31,199 nucleotides of DNA from a virus, in the IMG/VR virus record IMGVR_UViG_3300022744_000078, positions 1 to 31,199 of that record. One strand, given 5' to 3'. Each line of letters starts with the position of its first letter. Position 1 is the first letter of the stretch. The notes under the pieces are model-generated. The model was not told the DNA's origin. It did no database searches and worked only from the letters and a program-made list of their open reading frames with translations. This document shows positions 22,027 to 29,374 of this stretch, piece by piece. The translations under genes and the position numbers were made by a program.

Positions 22027-24086
22027 TTCAATACCTCAAACTCACTAATTTCAAACGCCACGAATCCCTAGAACTCAACTTCTCGGGTGGCCTGCAACTC
22101 ATCCGGGCCGCGTCCGAGGCAGGCAAGTCGTCCATGCTGCAAGCCATTGCCTATGCCCTGTACGGGGCTAGGGCCTTGCCTATGTCACTGGCGGCCACTG
22201 TCACCTACGACAAGCCTGAGTCTTCCTTGCGCGTTCTGCTTCGATTCTCGTTTAATGGCTCGGAATTTGAAGTCGAACGGCACAAGGGCGGGGCTGAACT
22301 GCGGGGCGATGGCGTCACAGCTTCCGGCCAAGCCGAAGTCACAGCCTTTGTCGAACGCCTGTTCGGCTGCAATGCTGCCACTGCCACCTCGCTCATGTTC
22401 GCCAACCAAGGTGCTCTGCGCGGCGCCCTCGAAGGCGGCCCCGGAGCCGCCGTTTCGCTGATCGAAAAGTTGGCCGACGTAGACGCACTTGACCGCCTTG
22501 TCGAAAAGGCCCAAGAGAACCTACCATCCGGCAACACCAAGTTGCTTGAGGCCCGCATTGCCGAATTGGCCGACGTGAAGCGGCCGGTGGCTGACTTCTC
22601 TACACTTGAGGCTACCCTAGCCGACTCAGAAAGCATTGCCGAAGCAGCAGCCCTGCGCATGGCCGAACTGCAAGCAAGTCTTGCAGAAGTCGATGTTGCG
22701 GCCCTTGGAGCCGCCGTTACAGCCGCCAAAGTTGCAGAGCAGGCCTTGGCTACCTCCCACGCCACAATGAGCCGCCTGAAGCCCATTGCTGAAGCCACGA
22801 AGCCAACCCTGATTGACTTAAAGCCTCTCAAGCAGGCAGTGGAAGACGGCAAGGGTGCAGACGCTTTGCGCCGGCAGTACCAAGAGTTCCTGGGCACTGA
22901 CCAATACGAGCACATGGCCGCCTCTTTTGAGGAAGTCTCAGAGAGCATCGACAAGATCAACAAACGTCTGGCCGAGATAAAGCCGCGCATCCGTGAACTG
23001 ACGCGGGAGCAGGCACAGGCTGAAATGGCCATCATCAAGGGCAACCTCTGCGACTTCTGCGGCAAGTCCTTTGACGACGTGCCAGAAGTTCTGGCCAAGA
23101 ACGAGAAGTGCCAAGTCATTGCAGCCGCCACGGCCTCCAGCATCAAAGCCTTGGAAGACGAAGAAGCCCAACTCCTTGACTCCTTGGGCGAGTGGAACCA
23201 GGTCGTGGATGCCGGAAACATTCTTGACCGGGTTATGTCTCGGCTGCCTGTTGAGGCTTTTGGCGGCTACCCCCGCAAGTACAAGTGGGTCGGCGGCAAC
23301 ATTCCAGAAGCCTCCAGTCTTGCCGATGCTCAAAAGGCCTTGACCTCTGCCGAGAAGAGCAACGTCACAGCGCAGAAGTTGGATGCAGAAATCGAGATGG
23401 CCAAGCGCACCCTGCAAGACTTGGACATGCCTGCCCTGGAAACCAAAGCACTGAAGGCCCGGCACATGGCAGACGCAGCAGAAGTTGTGCTCGCCAAGGT
23501 TCAGACATGGAACAGTCTGCTCACCGATGAAACGGCCATTGAGCGAAAGGCAATTGCTGCCGTTGCAAGCAACCGAAGCCTGCTTGCCGTTGCCCGTTCT
23601 GACTTCTCCATTGCCATGAAGTCCTACAGAGACTCCATAGATGCTTTGGACAAGGCCAAGGCCGACCTGTCCACCTACGTGCTGAACAACCGCGTCATCA
23701 AGAAGATTCGGGATGCCCGGCCTCTGGTAGCCAAGCAGTTGTGGGGCACAGTCCTCGGCACCGTGTCGCACTACTTCAGCCAAGTGCGCGGCACGCCGTC
23801 CTTGGTCACTCGTGAGGGTTCTGGCTTTCTCGTGGACGGCAAGCCTGTGGAGGGCTTGTCTGGCTCAACCCTGGATGCTCTGGGCTTGGCTATCCGCATT
23901 GCCCTGACAAGGACGTTCCTGTCCAACGTTCCGTGGTTGATTCTGGATGAGCCGGCCGCTGCCTGTGACGACAGCCGGGAAGCAGCCATGATGGGTGTGG
24001 TGTCTGGCTGCGGCTTCCCACAAGTCTTGATGGTCAGCCACAGCGAATTGGGTGAGGCTTACGCCTCAAATGTGGTAACGCTTTAA
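22023..24086 (+). CDS. SbcC/Rad50-like ATPase subunit
   Basis: This 687-aa protein has an N-terminal KLTNFKRHESLELNF strand and a Walker A segment AASEAGKSS (29-37), lacking the first Gly of the usual GxxxxGKS. Coiled-coil arms flank a hook CDFC (C343, C346). The C-terminal lobe has a signature LSGS (612-615, usually LSGG) and Walker B WLILDE (D642, E643). It is shorter than E. coli SbcC (1048 aa) but resembles T4 gp46 in plan. With the SbcD-like subunit it should form an ATP-dependent end-processing complex. Confidence 0.9.
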   Translation: MIQYLKLTNFKRHESLELNFSGGLQLIRAASEAGKSSMLQAIAYALYGARALPMSLAATVTYDKPESSLRVLLRFSFNGSEFEVERHKGGAELRGDGVTASGQAEVTAFVERLFGCNAATATSLMFANQGALRGALEGGPGAAVSLIEKLADVDALDRLVEKAQENLPSGNTKLLEARIAELADVKRPVADFSTLEATLADSESIAEAAALRMAELQASLAEVDVAALGAAVTAAKVAEQALATSHATMSRLKPIAEATKPTLIDLKPLKQAVEDGKGADALRRQYQEFLGTDQYEHMAASFEEVSESIDKINKRLAEIKPRIRELTREQAQAEMAIIKGNLCDFCGKSFDDVPEVLAKNEKCQVIAAATASSIKALEDEEAQLLDSLGEWNQVVDAGNILDRVMSRLPVEAFGGYPRKYKWVGGNIPEASSLADAQKALTSAEKSNVTAQKLDAEIEMAKRTLQDLDMPALETKALKARHMADAAEVVLAKVQTWNSLLTDETAIERKAIAAVASNRSLLAVARSDFSIAMKSYRDSIDALDKAKADLSTYVLNNRVIKKIRDARPLVAKQLWGTVLGTVSHYFSQVRGTPSLVTREGSGFLVDGKPVEGLSGSTLDALGLAIRIALTRTFLSNVPWLILDEPAAACDDSREAAMMGVVSGCGFPQVLMVSHSELGEAYASNVVTL

Positions 24087-24262
24087 TGCTCAACGTTACT
24101 GAATTTACCGCTTGGTATGGCCTCAAGGCCTTCCAAGTGGTCATTTGCGGTGATATGTCTATGGTTGTGGGGCCGGTAGAAGATGCCCCAAACCTGGACG
24201 ATTACGACGACGGCGATGACTTCCTTGAAGCCCTCAGTCTTTGGGCTTTAAGGCCTGTCTAG
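24086..24262 (+). CDS. Small acidic hypothetical protein (58 aa)
   Basis: The ATG shares a base with the SbcC stop (TAATG). The product begins MLNVTEFTAWYGLKAFQVVICGD and has an acidic stretch (NLDDYDDGDDFLEAL). It is the last + strand gene and overlaps the - strand spanin gene tail to tail by 29 bases. No family was recognised. Confidence 0.6.
   Translation: MLNVTEFTAWYGLKAFQVVICGDMSMVVGPVEDAPNLDDYDDGDDFLEALSLWALRPV
24223..24253. repeat. Hairpin at convergence of + and - gene blocks
   Basis: CCTTGAAGCCC pairs with GGGCTTTAAGG around a 9-nt loop; the single imperfect pair is G-U in the + strand RNA. It sits exactly where the last + gene and the last - gene overlap. There is no U-tract on either side. 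It may block convergent transcription or stabilise the 3' ends of both mRNAs. Confidence 0.55.
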
Positions 24263-24743
24263 CTGATTCGTAGGCAGCGTAGCACGAGAGCAGGTCTAGC
24301 CTTATCGTGTCTGCCCGTTCTGCTTCTCCAACCAAAGGTTCAGCCTCTGTACGAAGCTCGGCTCCGTGACTTCCTTCGGCAAAACCTTCAATTCGGGCAA
24401 ATTTGGGGGCTGTACCACTGGAGGTTTGCGGGGTTGGTTGCTCGCGCAGCCGGTCACGAATACCAGAAGCAGCAACACGCACAGCTTTGACTTGTTCATC
24501 TCTCATCCTTTGGTTGTCATTCATGGCCGTTTGCAGACCTTGTTCGGTTTCCCTTGCCAAGGTCTGCAACGCGGCATATTCCTCAGCCTGCTTTGCGGCC
24601 TGCTTTGCCGCAGCCACAGCAGCCTTCTGCACTTCTATCGTCAGCCCGTCAGCTTCGTACTTAAACTTGCACGAAGTTGCCGCAGCGGCCGCCAACAAGG
24701 CAGCGAGTAGCCACTTAGGCACCAAGTCAAGTATTGCCAGCAT
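24234..24743 (-). CDS. Rz-like inner-membrane spanin (i-spanin)
   Basis: ATG 24743 is preferred because GGAGAG lies just upstream; the frame also opens at 24770 (TTG) and 24758. The 169-aa product begins MLAILDLVPKWLLAALLAAA, a membrane anchor, then has a long Ala/Gln-rich coiled coil (about 30-105). It ends with a periplasmic region and DTIRLDLLSCYAAYESARQA. This is the i-spanin layout. It acts with Rz1 to fuse inner and outer membranes in the last lysis step. It overlaps the preceding membrane-protein gene by 17 bases and has Rz1 nested within it. Confidence 0.85.
   Translation of the reverse strand: MLAILDLVPKWLLAALLAAAAATSCKFKYEADGLTIEVQKAAVAAAKQAAKQAEEYAALQTLARETEQGLQTAMNDNQRMRDEQVKAVRVAASGIRDRLREQPTPQTSSGTAPKFARIEGFAEGSHGAELRTEAEPLVGEAERADTIRLDLLSCYAAYESARQALKPKD
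24302..24499 (-). CDS. Rz1-like outer-membrane lipoprotein spanin, nested in Rz
   Basis: A 65-aa frame lies wholly inside the Rz gene in another phase. MNKSKLCVLLLLVFVTGC is a lipoprotein signal with the lipidated Cys at 18. It is followed by a proline-rich part (NQPRKPPVVQPPNLPELKVLP) typical of Rz1. The start has an AGGATGAGAG leader. Complete embedding of Rz1 in Rz is known in lambda-like and other phages. Family and position make the assignment secure. Confidence 0.85.
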   Translation of the reverse strand: MNKSKLCVLLLLVFVTGCASNQPRKPPVVQPPNLPELKVLPKEVTEPSFVQRLNLWLEKQNGQTR

Positions 24744-24939
24744 TTTTGCTCTCCACATGCTTCTGCGCAACGTTGCCTGTTATGTAAGCTGCAACGGTAG
24801 CAATAATCACAGTCTGGTAAGTCGAGCCATTTGCGTCCAGCTTGCCGAGATACTGCAAGGCAGAAGTCACAATACCCGCCCCAAGTGTGAGCAAGAACCT
24901 GCGCCCGCCTGCTGTTTCAATGTACTTGTTTATCATCAT
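24727..24939 (-). CDS. Small membrane protein, holin candidate (70 aa)
   Basis: The product MMINKYIETAGGRRFLLTLG has two hydrophobic segments (about 15-32 and 41-58: FLLTLGAGIVTSALQYL; YQTVIIATVAAYITGNV) and a charged tail. Similar RRFLLT...GAG proteins are common in phage lysis regions. It lies between the endolysin (ATGA overlap) and Rz. Two membrane segments and this location make it one of several holin candidates; another is the 92-aa protein at 26142. Confidence 0.7.
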   Translation of the reverse strand: MMINKYIETAGGRRFLLTLGAGIVTSALQYLGKLDANGSTYQTVIIATVAAYITGNVAQKHVESKNAGNT

Positions 24940-25475
24940 GCTACCCTGTTAAGTTGCCACCCAAATTCAAAGTCTTCCTGATTAGGCGACTTCTCTGCTA
25001 TTTCCATGTACCGTACCGACTGCTGTGCATTAAGCATTTTCAGCACCACTTCCTCACCCGCAGGTCCACGCTTGGCCAACAAGGCTTTCAAGGCTGCAAT
25101 GGTCATGGCCCCAAGTGCTCCATCGACTTCCATATCGGGGTAAGTTGCTGACCCAAGGTTGAGTACGTTCAAGGCTCGTTGCAGAAACTTCGTTGCCGTG
25201 CTTGTGCCCATGTTGACGCCGGTGTCAAAGAGTTCCTCGGCAATCCTTGGTGAGATGGTGTTGATTTCATTGAAGCGAGGTTGCAGCCAATAGCGGGACA
25301 AGTAAATCCACTTAGCCTGATCGACCGTCATAGACTTCATGTCGCCCTCGTAACCAAAGGCCCGAGCAACTTGTTCAGTCACGCCAAAGTTCGTTGGCCC
25401 ACCCTTGTCGTTGGGATGGTCGGTGTAGCCGCCCTCGCGTCCGATCAGGTCTTCGATGTACTTTTCGACACTCAT
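24936..25475 (-). CDS. Endolysin, glycoside hydrolase family 108
   Basis: The start is ATG 25475 with AAGGA seven bases upstream; a TTG at 25505 is open but lies in the previous gene. The 179-aa protein has IGREGGYTDHPNDKGG followed by PTNFGVT near its start, the GH108 signature with catalytic Glu at residue 14. A C-terminal PG_binding_3-like region contains MEVDGALGAMTIAALKALL. It cleaves peptidoglycan glycan strands. No signal peptide is seen, so export needs a holin. It overlaps both neighbours by ATGA. Confidence 0.92.
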   Translation of the reverse strand: MSVEKYIEDLIGREGGYTDHPNDKGGPTNFGVTEQVARAFGYEGDMKSMTVDQAKWIYLSRYWLQPRFNEINTISPRIAEELFDTGVNMGTSTATKFLQRALNVLNLGSATYPDMEVDGALGAMTIAALKALLAKRGPAGEEVVLKMLNAQQSVRYMEIAEKSPNQEDFEFGWQLNRVA

Positions 25476-25777
25476 TTCTGGTCCTTGTAGGGGCAAGCGG
25501 CGCACTGCTGCGGCCGCTGCCTCAAGACGTTCATCTCGTCATAGGTTTCGCCCTGCAACTTGCGCAGGGCAGCAAGGTCTTGGGCAAGGGTCTGGTTCTG
25601 CTCCATGATGAACTTGTTGTGTTCCTGTTGCAGACGACTCGCAGACGTGCTTGCTTCCATGTCAACTTTTCTATAGTTGACCCATAATGCAAAAATACCG
25701 GCAGCAGTGGCTAAACCACCAGCAACACCGGCTGAGCCATTCCCTGCAAGGAACTTGACTATATCAATCAGTTCCAT
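25472..25777 (-). CDS. Membrane-anchored coiled-coil protein (101 aa)
   Basis: Residues about 12-34 (GNGSAGVAGGLATAAGIFAL) form one membrane span. It is followed by a coiled coil (about 40-88: SASRLQQEHNKFIMEQNQTL, AQDLAALRKLQGE) and a C-terminal CAACPYKDQK. The layout is a small anchor with a cytoplasmic or periplasmic rod. It sits directly upstream of endolysin, so a lysis role (antiholin or accessory) is plausible. Not recognised. Confidence 0.7.
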   Translation of the reverse strand: MELIDIVKFLAGNGSAGVAGGLATAAGIFALWVNYRKVDMEASTSASRLQQEHNKFIMEQNQTLAQDLAALRKLQGETYDEMNVLRQRPQQCAACPYKDQK

Positions 25778-26145
25778 ACATGGTGACGGCGAAGAAGATT
25801 TATGTTGATTACAAAGGCGTATAAGTTACCGATTCCCATCGTAAATGCAGGGAAGTCGGCCGGCACCGGCGGGCCGTCAGCCAATGATAGCCATACCCAG
25901 AAAGTCCCTGCTACCCAGGCCAGTAAGCACCGAAGCACCTCTGCCGAGGGGTGCAGCACCAAACTCCAGAACTGCAAAAGGCCCAGAAGGGCCAGGCATG
26001 TAATCCAGAAGTGGGCACTATGGGCAGTATTCAGTACCGATGAATCAACAAGTTTCAAGCCCATCCCAAAAGACATAACAATCATAGCCCACGCAGAGGC
26101 TATTTCTACAGCCCTCGAATCCTGCGGAAGCATGTTTTTAATCAT
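25768..26145 (-). CDS. Multi-pass membrane protein of lysis region (125 aa)
   Basis: Hydrophobic segments are visible near 17-34 (ASAWAMIVMSFGMGLKLV), 45-62 (HFWITCLALLGLLQFWSL), 72-90 (LLAWVAGTFWVWLSL) and 104-118 (MGIGNLYAFVININLL). This predicts four spans. The start overlaps the preceding gene by ATGA. No family was recognised. In this position it may belong to the holin/antiholin group or be an accessory membrane protein. Confidence 0.7.
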   Translation of the reverse strand: MIKNMLPQDSRAVEIASAWAMIVMSFGMGLKLVDSSVLNTAHSAHFWITCLALLGLLQFWSLVLHPSAEVLRCLLAWVAGTFWVWLSLADGPPVPADFPAFTMGIGNLYAFVININLLRRHHVWN

Positions 26146-26420
26146 TTGGTTCTACCGAGTGCGTTAGTCAGAAAGGTAGCCATCACCGTCGTGTTGAACA
26201 GTGTCCACAAGTTGTTGACCCAAGTGGGGTCATCGGCACCACCACCAGTCAGGGTGCTGTACCAACTTGTCTGGGCAATAATCAGCATGATGGCAGCCAT
26301 TGTGGACAGGGAAAAGACGATGCGGTCTTTAGAACGGCGGGCCTTGGTAAAGGCAGTGGATGCAATCAGGGCAACGGCAAAGGCCAAAGCCACTGGCACC
26401 AATTCAAAGAAAGTTTGCAT
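26142..26420 (-). CDS. Holin-like membrane protein (92 aa)
   Basis: This is the first gene of the lysis transcription unit after the terminator. Three hydrophobic segments are visible: about 7-24 (LVPVALAFAVALIASTAF), 34-54 (IVFSLSTMAAIMLIIAQTSWY) and 69-88 (NNLWTLFNTTVMATFLTNAL). The size and three spans resemble class I holins. This is a structural match only; several membrane proteins compete for the role. Confidence 0.7.
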   Translation of the reverse strand: MQTFFELVPVALAFAVALIASTAFTKARRSKDRIVFSLSTMAAIMLIIAQTSWYSTLTGGGADDPTWVNNLWTLFNTTVMATFLTNALGRTK

Positions 26421-26467
26421 GATGGTTGTGGGCGTTTGAGGACAACTGAATGATAGACAGACAAAAG
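26421..26467 (-). promoter_or_regulatory. Possible lysis-cassette promoter
   Basis: Read on the - strand, TATCAT lies 17 nt after GTGACG, which belongs to the terminator stem. The 47 bases between terminator and the 92-aa holin-like gene otherwise hold no gene. A promoter here would uncouple lysis from tail genes. The match is modest. Confidence 0.3.
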
Positions 26468-26498
26468 AAAGCCGTCACGACTTGAGTGACGGCTTTTT
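26468..26498 (-). terminator. Terminator between tail and lysis genes (bidirectional)
   Basis: The 11-bp stem AAAGCCGTCAC/GTGACGGCTTT has a 7-nt loop and T-rich runs on both strands. On the - strand it follows the 80-aa gene and is read as GTGACGGC followed by TTTCTTTTG. It separates tail from lysis transcription. Confidence 0.85.
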
Positions 26499-26512
26499 TA
26501 GAAGTGGCAGAA

Positions 26513-26755
26513 TTAAAGCGGTTTAGGTGCTTGCAGCCGTAGCATTTCCGACTCATAAGCCCTTTGGCAATGGTCTTTCTGGAATGGTCTGAAGATGAAA
26601 TCTACCAAGGGCCGGAAGAACCCAAAGAACTTGCCCTGCTGTTCAAGCCGCCACAGACAACTTGAAATTGTCTCGTCCGGGGCTGAGTCGCCAAGGGTCA
26701 GGATACTCAGAAGTATCTGGTCCAAGCAGATCAGGAAGTTAAGGATTCGCCTCAT
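26513..26755 (-). CDS. Hypothetical protein near lysis genes (80 aa)
   Basis: The protein begins MRRILNFLICLDQILLSILT, a hydrophobic N-terminus that may be a membrane segment. It continues LGDSAPDETISSCLWRLEQQ and GFFRPLVDFIFRPFQKDHC. This layout (LNFLI.LDQ.....LT.G...PDET.S...WR.E..G) recurs in phages and prophages of Proteobacteria near lysis or tail genes, always as a protein of unknown function. It overlaps its upstream neighbour by ATGA and is followed by a terminator. Confidence 0.75.
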   Translation of the reverse strand: MRRILNFLICLDQILLSILTLGDSAPDETISSCLWRLEQQGKFFGFFRPLVDFIFRPFQKDHCQRAYESEMLRLQAPKPL

Positions 26756-27192
26756 TGCAGGGTTCCTGAAAGAATTTCAGCCACTCGTGCTTCTGTGATT
26801 GCACCAAGCATAGCCAAGTACCCAAGGGCCTGCTGTGTTGAGTTCAATCCCAAGTCTACGTGTGACAACCTTGGGTCATCCACTATGCTGAAGAAATCAT
26901 CTACAACAGGATTAGTTGACCTTAGTGCTTTAAGTGCCACCCTCTCCTGTACTGTAAACAACAACTTAAACTCTACAGGGCTTACTTTGATGTAAGTTGG
27001 TGCTACAGGTGCTGCTTGCGCAACAGTTACCACCTGCTTTGTAAGTTGCCCATTAGCAAATCCATCACCACTTTCAGCATTATCTGGAACACTCACACTA
27101 TAGTGCGAGGCTACAGATGGGTGAAATAGGAGTGACGGGTCTTGAGAGCATAAATCTCTAATGCGTCCGTTTTCAATCCAAGCGTATTTCAT
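26752..27192 (-). CDS. Tail-fibre-associated hypothetical protein (146 aa)
   Basis: The N-terminus MKYAWIENGRIRDLCSQDPS and the position directly after a fibre/adhesin gene resemble phage tail-fibre assembly or fibre-tip proteins. The middle has a linker rich in Ala/Val/Pro (VTVAQAAPVAPTYIKVSP). The C-terminal half is helical (FKLLFTVQERVALKALRSTN, QQALGYLAMLGAITEARVAE). Role is inferred from context only. Confidence 0.7.
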   Translation of the reverse strand: MKYAWIENGRIRDLCSQDPSLLFHPSVASHYSVSVPDNAESGDGFANGQLTKQVVTVAQAAPVAPTYIKVSPVEFKLLFTVQERVALKALRSTNPVVDDFFSIVDDPRLSHVDLGLNSTQQALGYLAMLGAITEARVAEILSGTLQ

Positions 27193-27195
27193 AGT

Positions 27196-28446
27196 TTAGA
27201 ACCCTTCTGTCCAAGCCAACACCACAAAGCCGTTACCCCCCGCGCCGCCAGTACCTAGACCAGAGGTTACAGAAGCACCCCCGCCACCGCCAGCACCAAA
27301 GCCCCCAGCACCTCCCGTAGCCGCAGCCGCCGAAGTTCCGGCACCACCGCCACCACCTCCGAAACCACCTGCGCCGGCAACGCTGGCACCACCAGAAGCC
27401 CCACCGCCGCCACCACCGAAGCCCCCTGCACCGCCGGTTGCTGAAACTGGAGAAGCCCCAGAGCTCTGTGCCCCGCCCCCACCACCGCCATCTATACCAG
27501 ACCCGCCCGTGGAAACAGCGGAAGCTGTGGAAATGTAGTTTCCACCGCCGCCTGAGCCACGAGAGAACTGCCCAAGCAGGTAGTCAAATAGAGTGTAAGA
27601 GGCCTGTGACGCTGTAGTAATCCCAGCACCCCCCGCTGTTGATGTAGAACCAGCACCACCCGCAGCACCGACCCAACCGATGCCTCCAGTTGTCGCACTG
27701 TTGCCTGTGGATGCTGAAGATACACCACCACTCCCCCCACCTCCTGTTGCAGACTGATTGTTTGAGATAGCCCCGGCACCGAATAAAATACCTCCTCCAC
27801 CTGTTGCCGCAGAGGTTGCACTGGAGGAACCCCCATCAGAGGAAAGCCCTCCACCACCAAGTCCTGTGGCGGCTACCGCAGTGCCCGTGGCAGAGCCGCC
27901 ATTCCCCGGCCCACTCAACCATCCCATTGCCCCGCCGCCCGTACCGCAACCGCTTACAGTTGCGCTCGGTGCGCTACCACCAGCCCCGCCAGAAGAAGAA
28001 GCCAAGAACCGGCCAACGCCAAGGGCTACCGTCCCGCCTGCTCCACCTGTAACTGCCGCAGCAGCCGCACGACCACCTGTTGCACCGCCTGTGCAAGAGA
28101 CGAATGTTCCCACACTAGAAGTTCCACCTGCTGTACCCGCAGCGTTTGAGCCGCCTGCGCCACCTGCGCCAACAGTAATCGTTGGCAACAGTTGACCGGG
28201 TACTACGTCAATGATTGCAGCAGCAAAGGCCCCGCCACCGCCGCCAGCAGCATTGCCGTTGGTGAAGCCAGAACCACCACCACCGCCACCGACAACAATT
28301 GCCAGAACTTGAAAGACGTTCTGAGGTACAACGAAGTCAGTATATGTGCCTGGCTTTGTATAGAATTTCTGATTAGCCCACTTAGAAGGTGCAACCCTTG
28401 TAGGTGCATTAGGCGGCAATGGGTAACCGTATGTACCACGATTCAT
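27196..28446 (-). CDS. Glycine-rich tail fibre/adhesin-like protein (416 aa)
   Basis: A short N-terminal part (about 1-50, including NQKFYTKPGTYTDFVVPQNV) is followed by about 350 residues dominated by Gly, Ala, Ser and Thr, with many GGGG runs and GGAGGxG repeats. It ends GGAGGNGFVVLAWTEGF. This matches the Gly_rich domain found in phage tail fibres, which can pack as polyglycine-II-like helices. The middle should be flexible in sequence and adaptable in surface loops. It lies among tail genes, so host recognition is the likely role. The start overlaps the HNH gene by ATGA. Confidence 0.85.
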   Translation of the reverse strand: MNRGTYGYPLPPNAPTRVAPSKWANQKFYTKPGTYTDFVVPQNVFQVLAIVVGGGGGGSGFTNGNAAGGGGGAFAAAIIDVVPGQLLPTITVGAGGAGGSNAAGTAGGTSSVGTFVSCTGGATGGRAAAAAVTGGAGGTVALGVGRFLASSSGGAGGSAPSATVSGCGTGGGAMGWLSGPGNGGSATGTAVAATGLGGGGLSSDGGSSSATSAATGGGGILFGAGAISNNQSATGGGGSGGVSSASTGNSATTGGIGWVGAAGGAGSTSTAGGAGITTASQASYTLFDYLLGQFSRGSGGGGNYISTASAVSTGGSGIDGGGGGGAQSSGASPVSATGGAGGFGGGGGGASGGASVAGAGGFGGGGGGAGTSAAAATGGAGGFGAGGGGGASVTSGLGTGGAGGNGFVVLAWTEGF

Positions 28447-28967
28447 ACCCGCACCTCTTTAAGATAGTTGATTGCGTTTTGCATGATTTCCTCGCTTTCT
28501 TTCAAGTAACCAATTCCTGCATTACAGGGATGACACAGAAGCCCACGGATTCGCCCGGTGTCGTGGCAGAGGTCAACCGACAAGTTGTCGGAGTTTTTTG
28601 AACCACTATCCTTGCTTCCGCAAATTGCACATTTCCACCGCTGCGCTTCACCAAGTTCTTCGTATTCTTTCTGCGTGATTCCATACTTATTCTTGAGTCT
28701 TGCTGCGCGGTTCCTTTCAGCCACACGCTGTTTGTTCTCGGCGTTCCAGCGCCTCGCCCGTTCTTTGTCTCGCTCTGGTGCAGATCGGTAAGCTGCTGCC
28801 TTCTTTGCCTTTACCAAGGCCTCGTTTGCTTCCTTGTATGCCCTAGTTCTGGCAACCGCACACTCTTTGCAGGTGCTGCAAACGCCGAGCAGCTTTGACT
28901 TGTCTTTATGGAACATTTCAAGCTGCTTTTCTACTTTGCAAACTGAGCAGATCTTACTATTATTCAT
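28443..28967 (-). CDS. Endonuclease VII/HNH-like protein with altered catalytic site
   Basis: The 174-aa protein has an N-terminal Cys cluster (C7, C10, C30, C33, C36), a basic helical middle (about 40-100), then WKCAICG (C113, C116) and VDLCHDTGRIRGLLCHPCN (131-149). This is the endonuclease VII/HNH arrangement with a zinc site and the RGLLC..CN block. The expected DH at the active site (usually VDHCH) is D132-L133; H135 and N149 remain. One A-to-T change (CAC to CTC) would explain it. It overlaps both neighbours by ATGA/TAATG. It may be a resident homing-type gene, possibly inactive. Confidence 0.85.
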   Translation of the reverse strand: MNNSKICSVCKVEKQLEMFHKDKSKLLGVCSTCKECAVARTRAYKEANEALVKAKKAAAYRSAPERDKERARRWNAENKQRVAERNRAARLKNKYGITQKEYEELGEAQRWKCAICGSKDSGSKNSDNLSVDLCHDTGRIRGLLCHPCNAGIGYLKESEEIMQNAINYLKEVRV

Positions 28968-29365
28968 TAGAAGTCACCTCCAACAGCAATAACATTAAAT
29001 GTCTCTGTCTTTTCTGTAGATGCACGTAGCGAATAGCCAGTAGGCAAAATGATAGGAAAGATCTGAGACATAATGTTGGTATTCAACTGCGCTTCCCAAG
29101 AAGGTGTAGTCGCAGCAGGAGTAATCGCGCTTACGACTACTTCAGTCAATAGCCTTGCATTAGTACCATCGTGAATAAACAATCGAATAGCACCAGCAGT
29201 AGTTGCACCTACAGCTTTCATGTTAATAGCGTCAATACGAGAGCCAGAAGCTCCAGCAGTAAAGACAGTTGCGATGGTTCCAGTACCATCCCTTGCAGTA
29301 TTAGCCGTAGTCGCTTGTGCCATAGCACAGCGAGGAACGGAGGCGAAGTTGGCGTTCGTGCTCAT
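28967..29365 (-). CDS. Small structural/tail protein (132 aa)
   Basis: The product begins MSTNANFASVPRCAMAQATT. It is beta-rich with Thr/Ala-rich strands (TGTIATVFTAGASGSRIDAI, GAIRLFIHDGTNARLL, FPIILPTGYSLRAST) and ends NVIAVGGDF. Similar small proteins occur among tail-fibre genes in phages. It may be a fibre accessory or decoration protein. Nine bases separate it from the upstream fibre gene. It is not recognised with confidence. Confidence 0.75.
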   Translation of the reverse strand: MSTNANFASVPRCAMAQATTANTARDGTGTIATVFTAGASGSRIDAINMKAVGATTAGAIRLFIHDGTNARLLTEVVVSAITPAATTPSWEAQLNTNIMSQIFPIILPTGYSLRASTEKTETFNVIAVGGDF

Positions 29366-29374
29366 GTGTTTCCT

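Noticed and set aside
22205-23221. Long - strand open frame (338 aa) opposite the SbcC-like gene
   Set aside because: Low-complexity Ser/Ala/Arg sequence without RBS, fully covered by a well-supported + strand gene; a shadow of codon bias.
27758-28195. Proline-rich + strand frame (145 aa)
   Set aside because: It is the complement of the Gly-rich adhesin repeats (GGC/GGT read as GCC/ACC), so its composition is an artefact.
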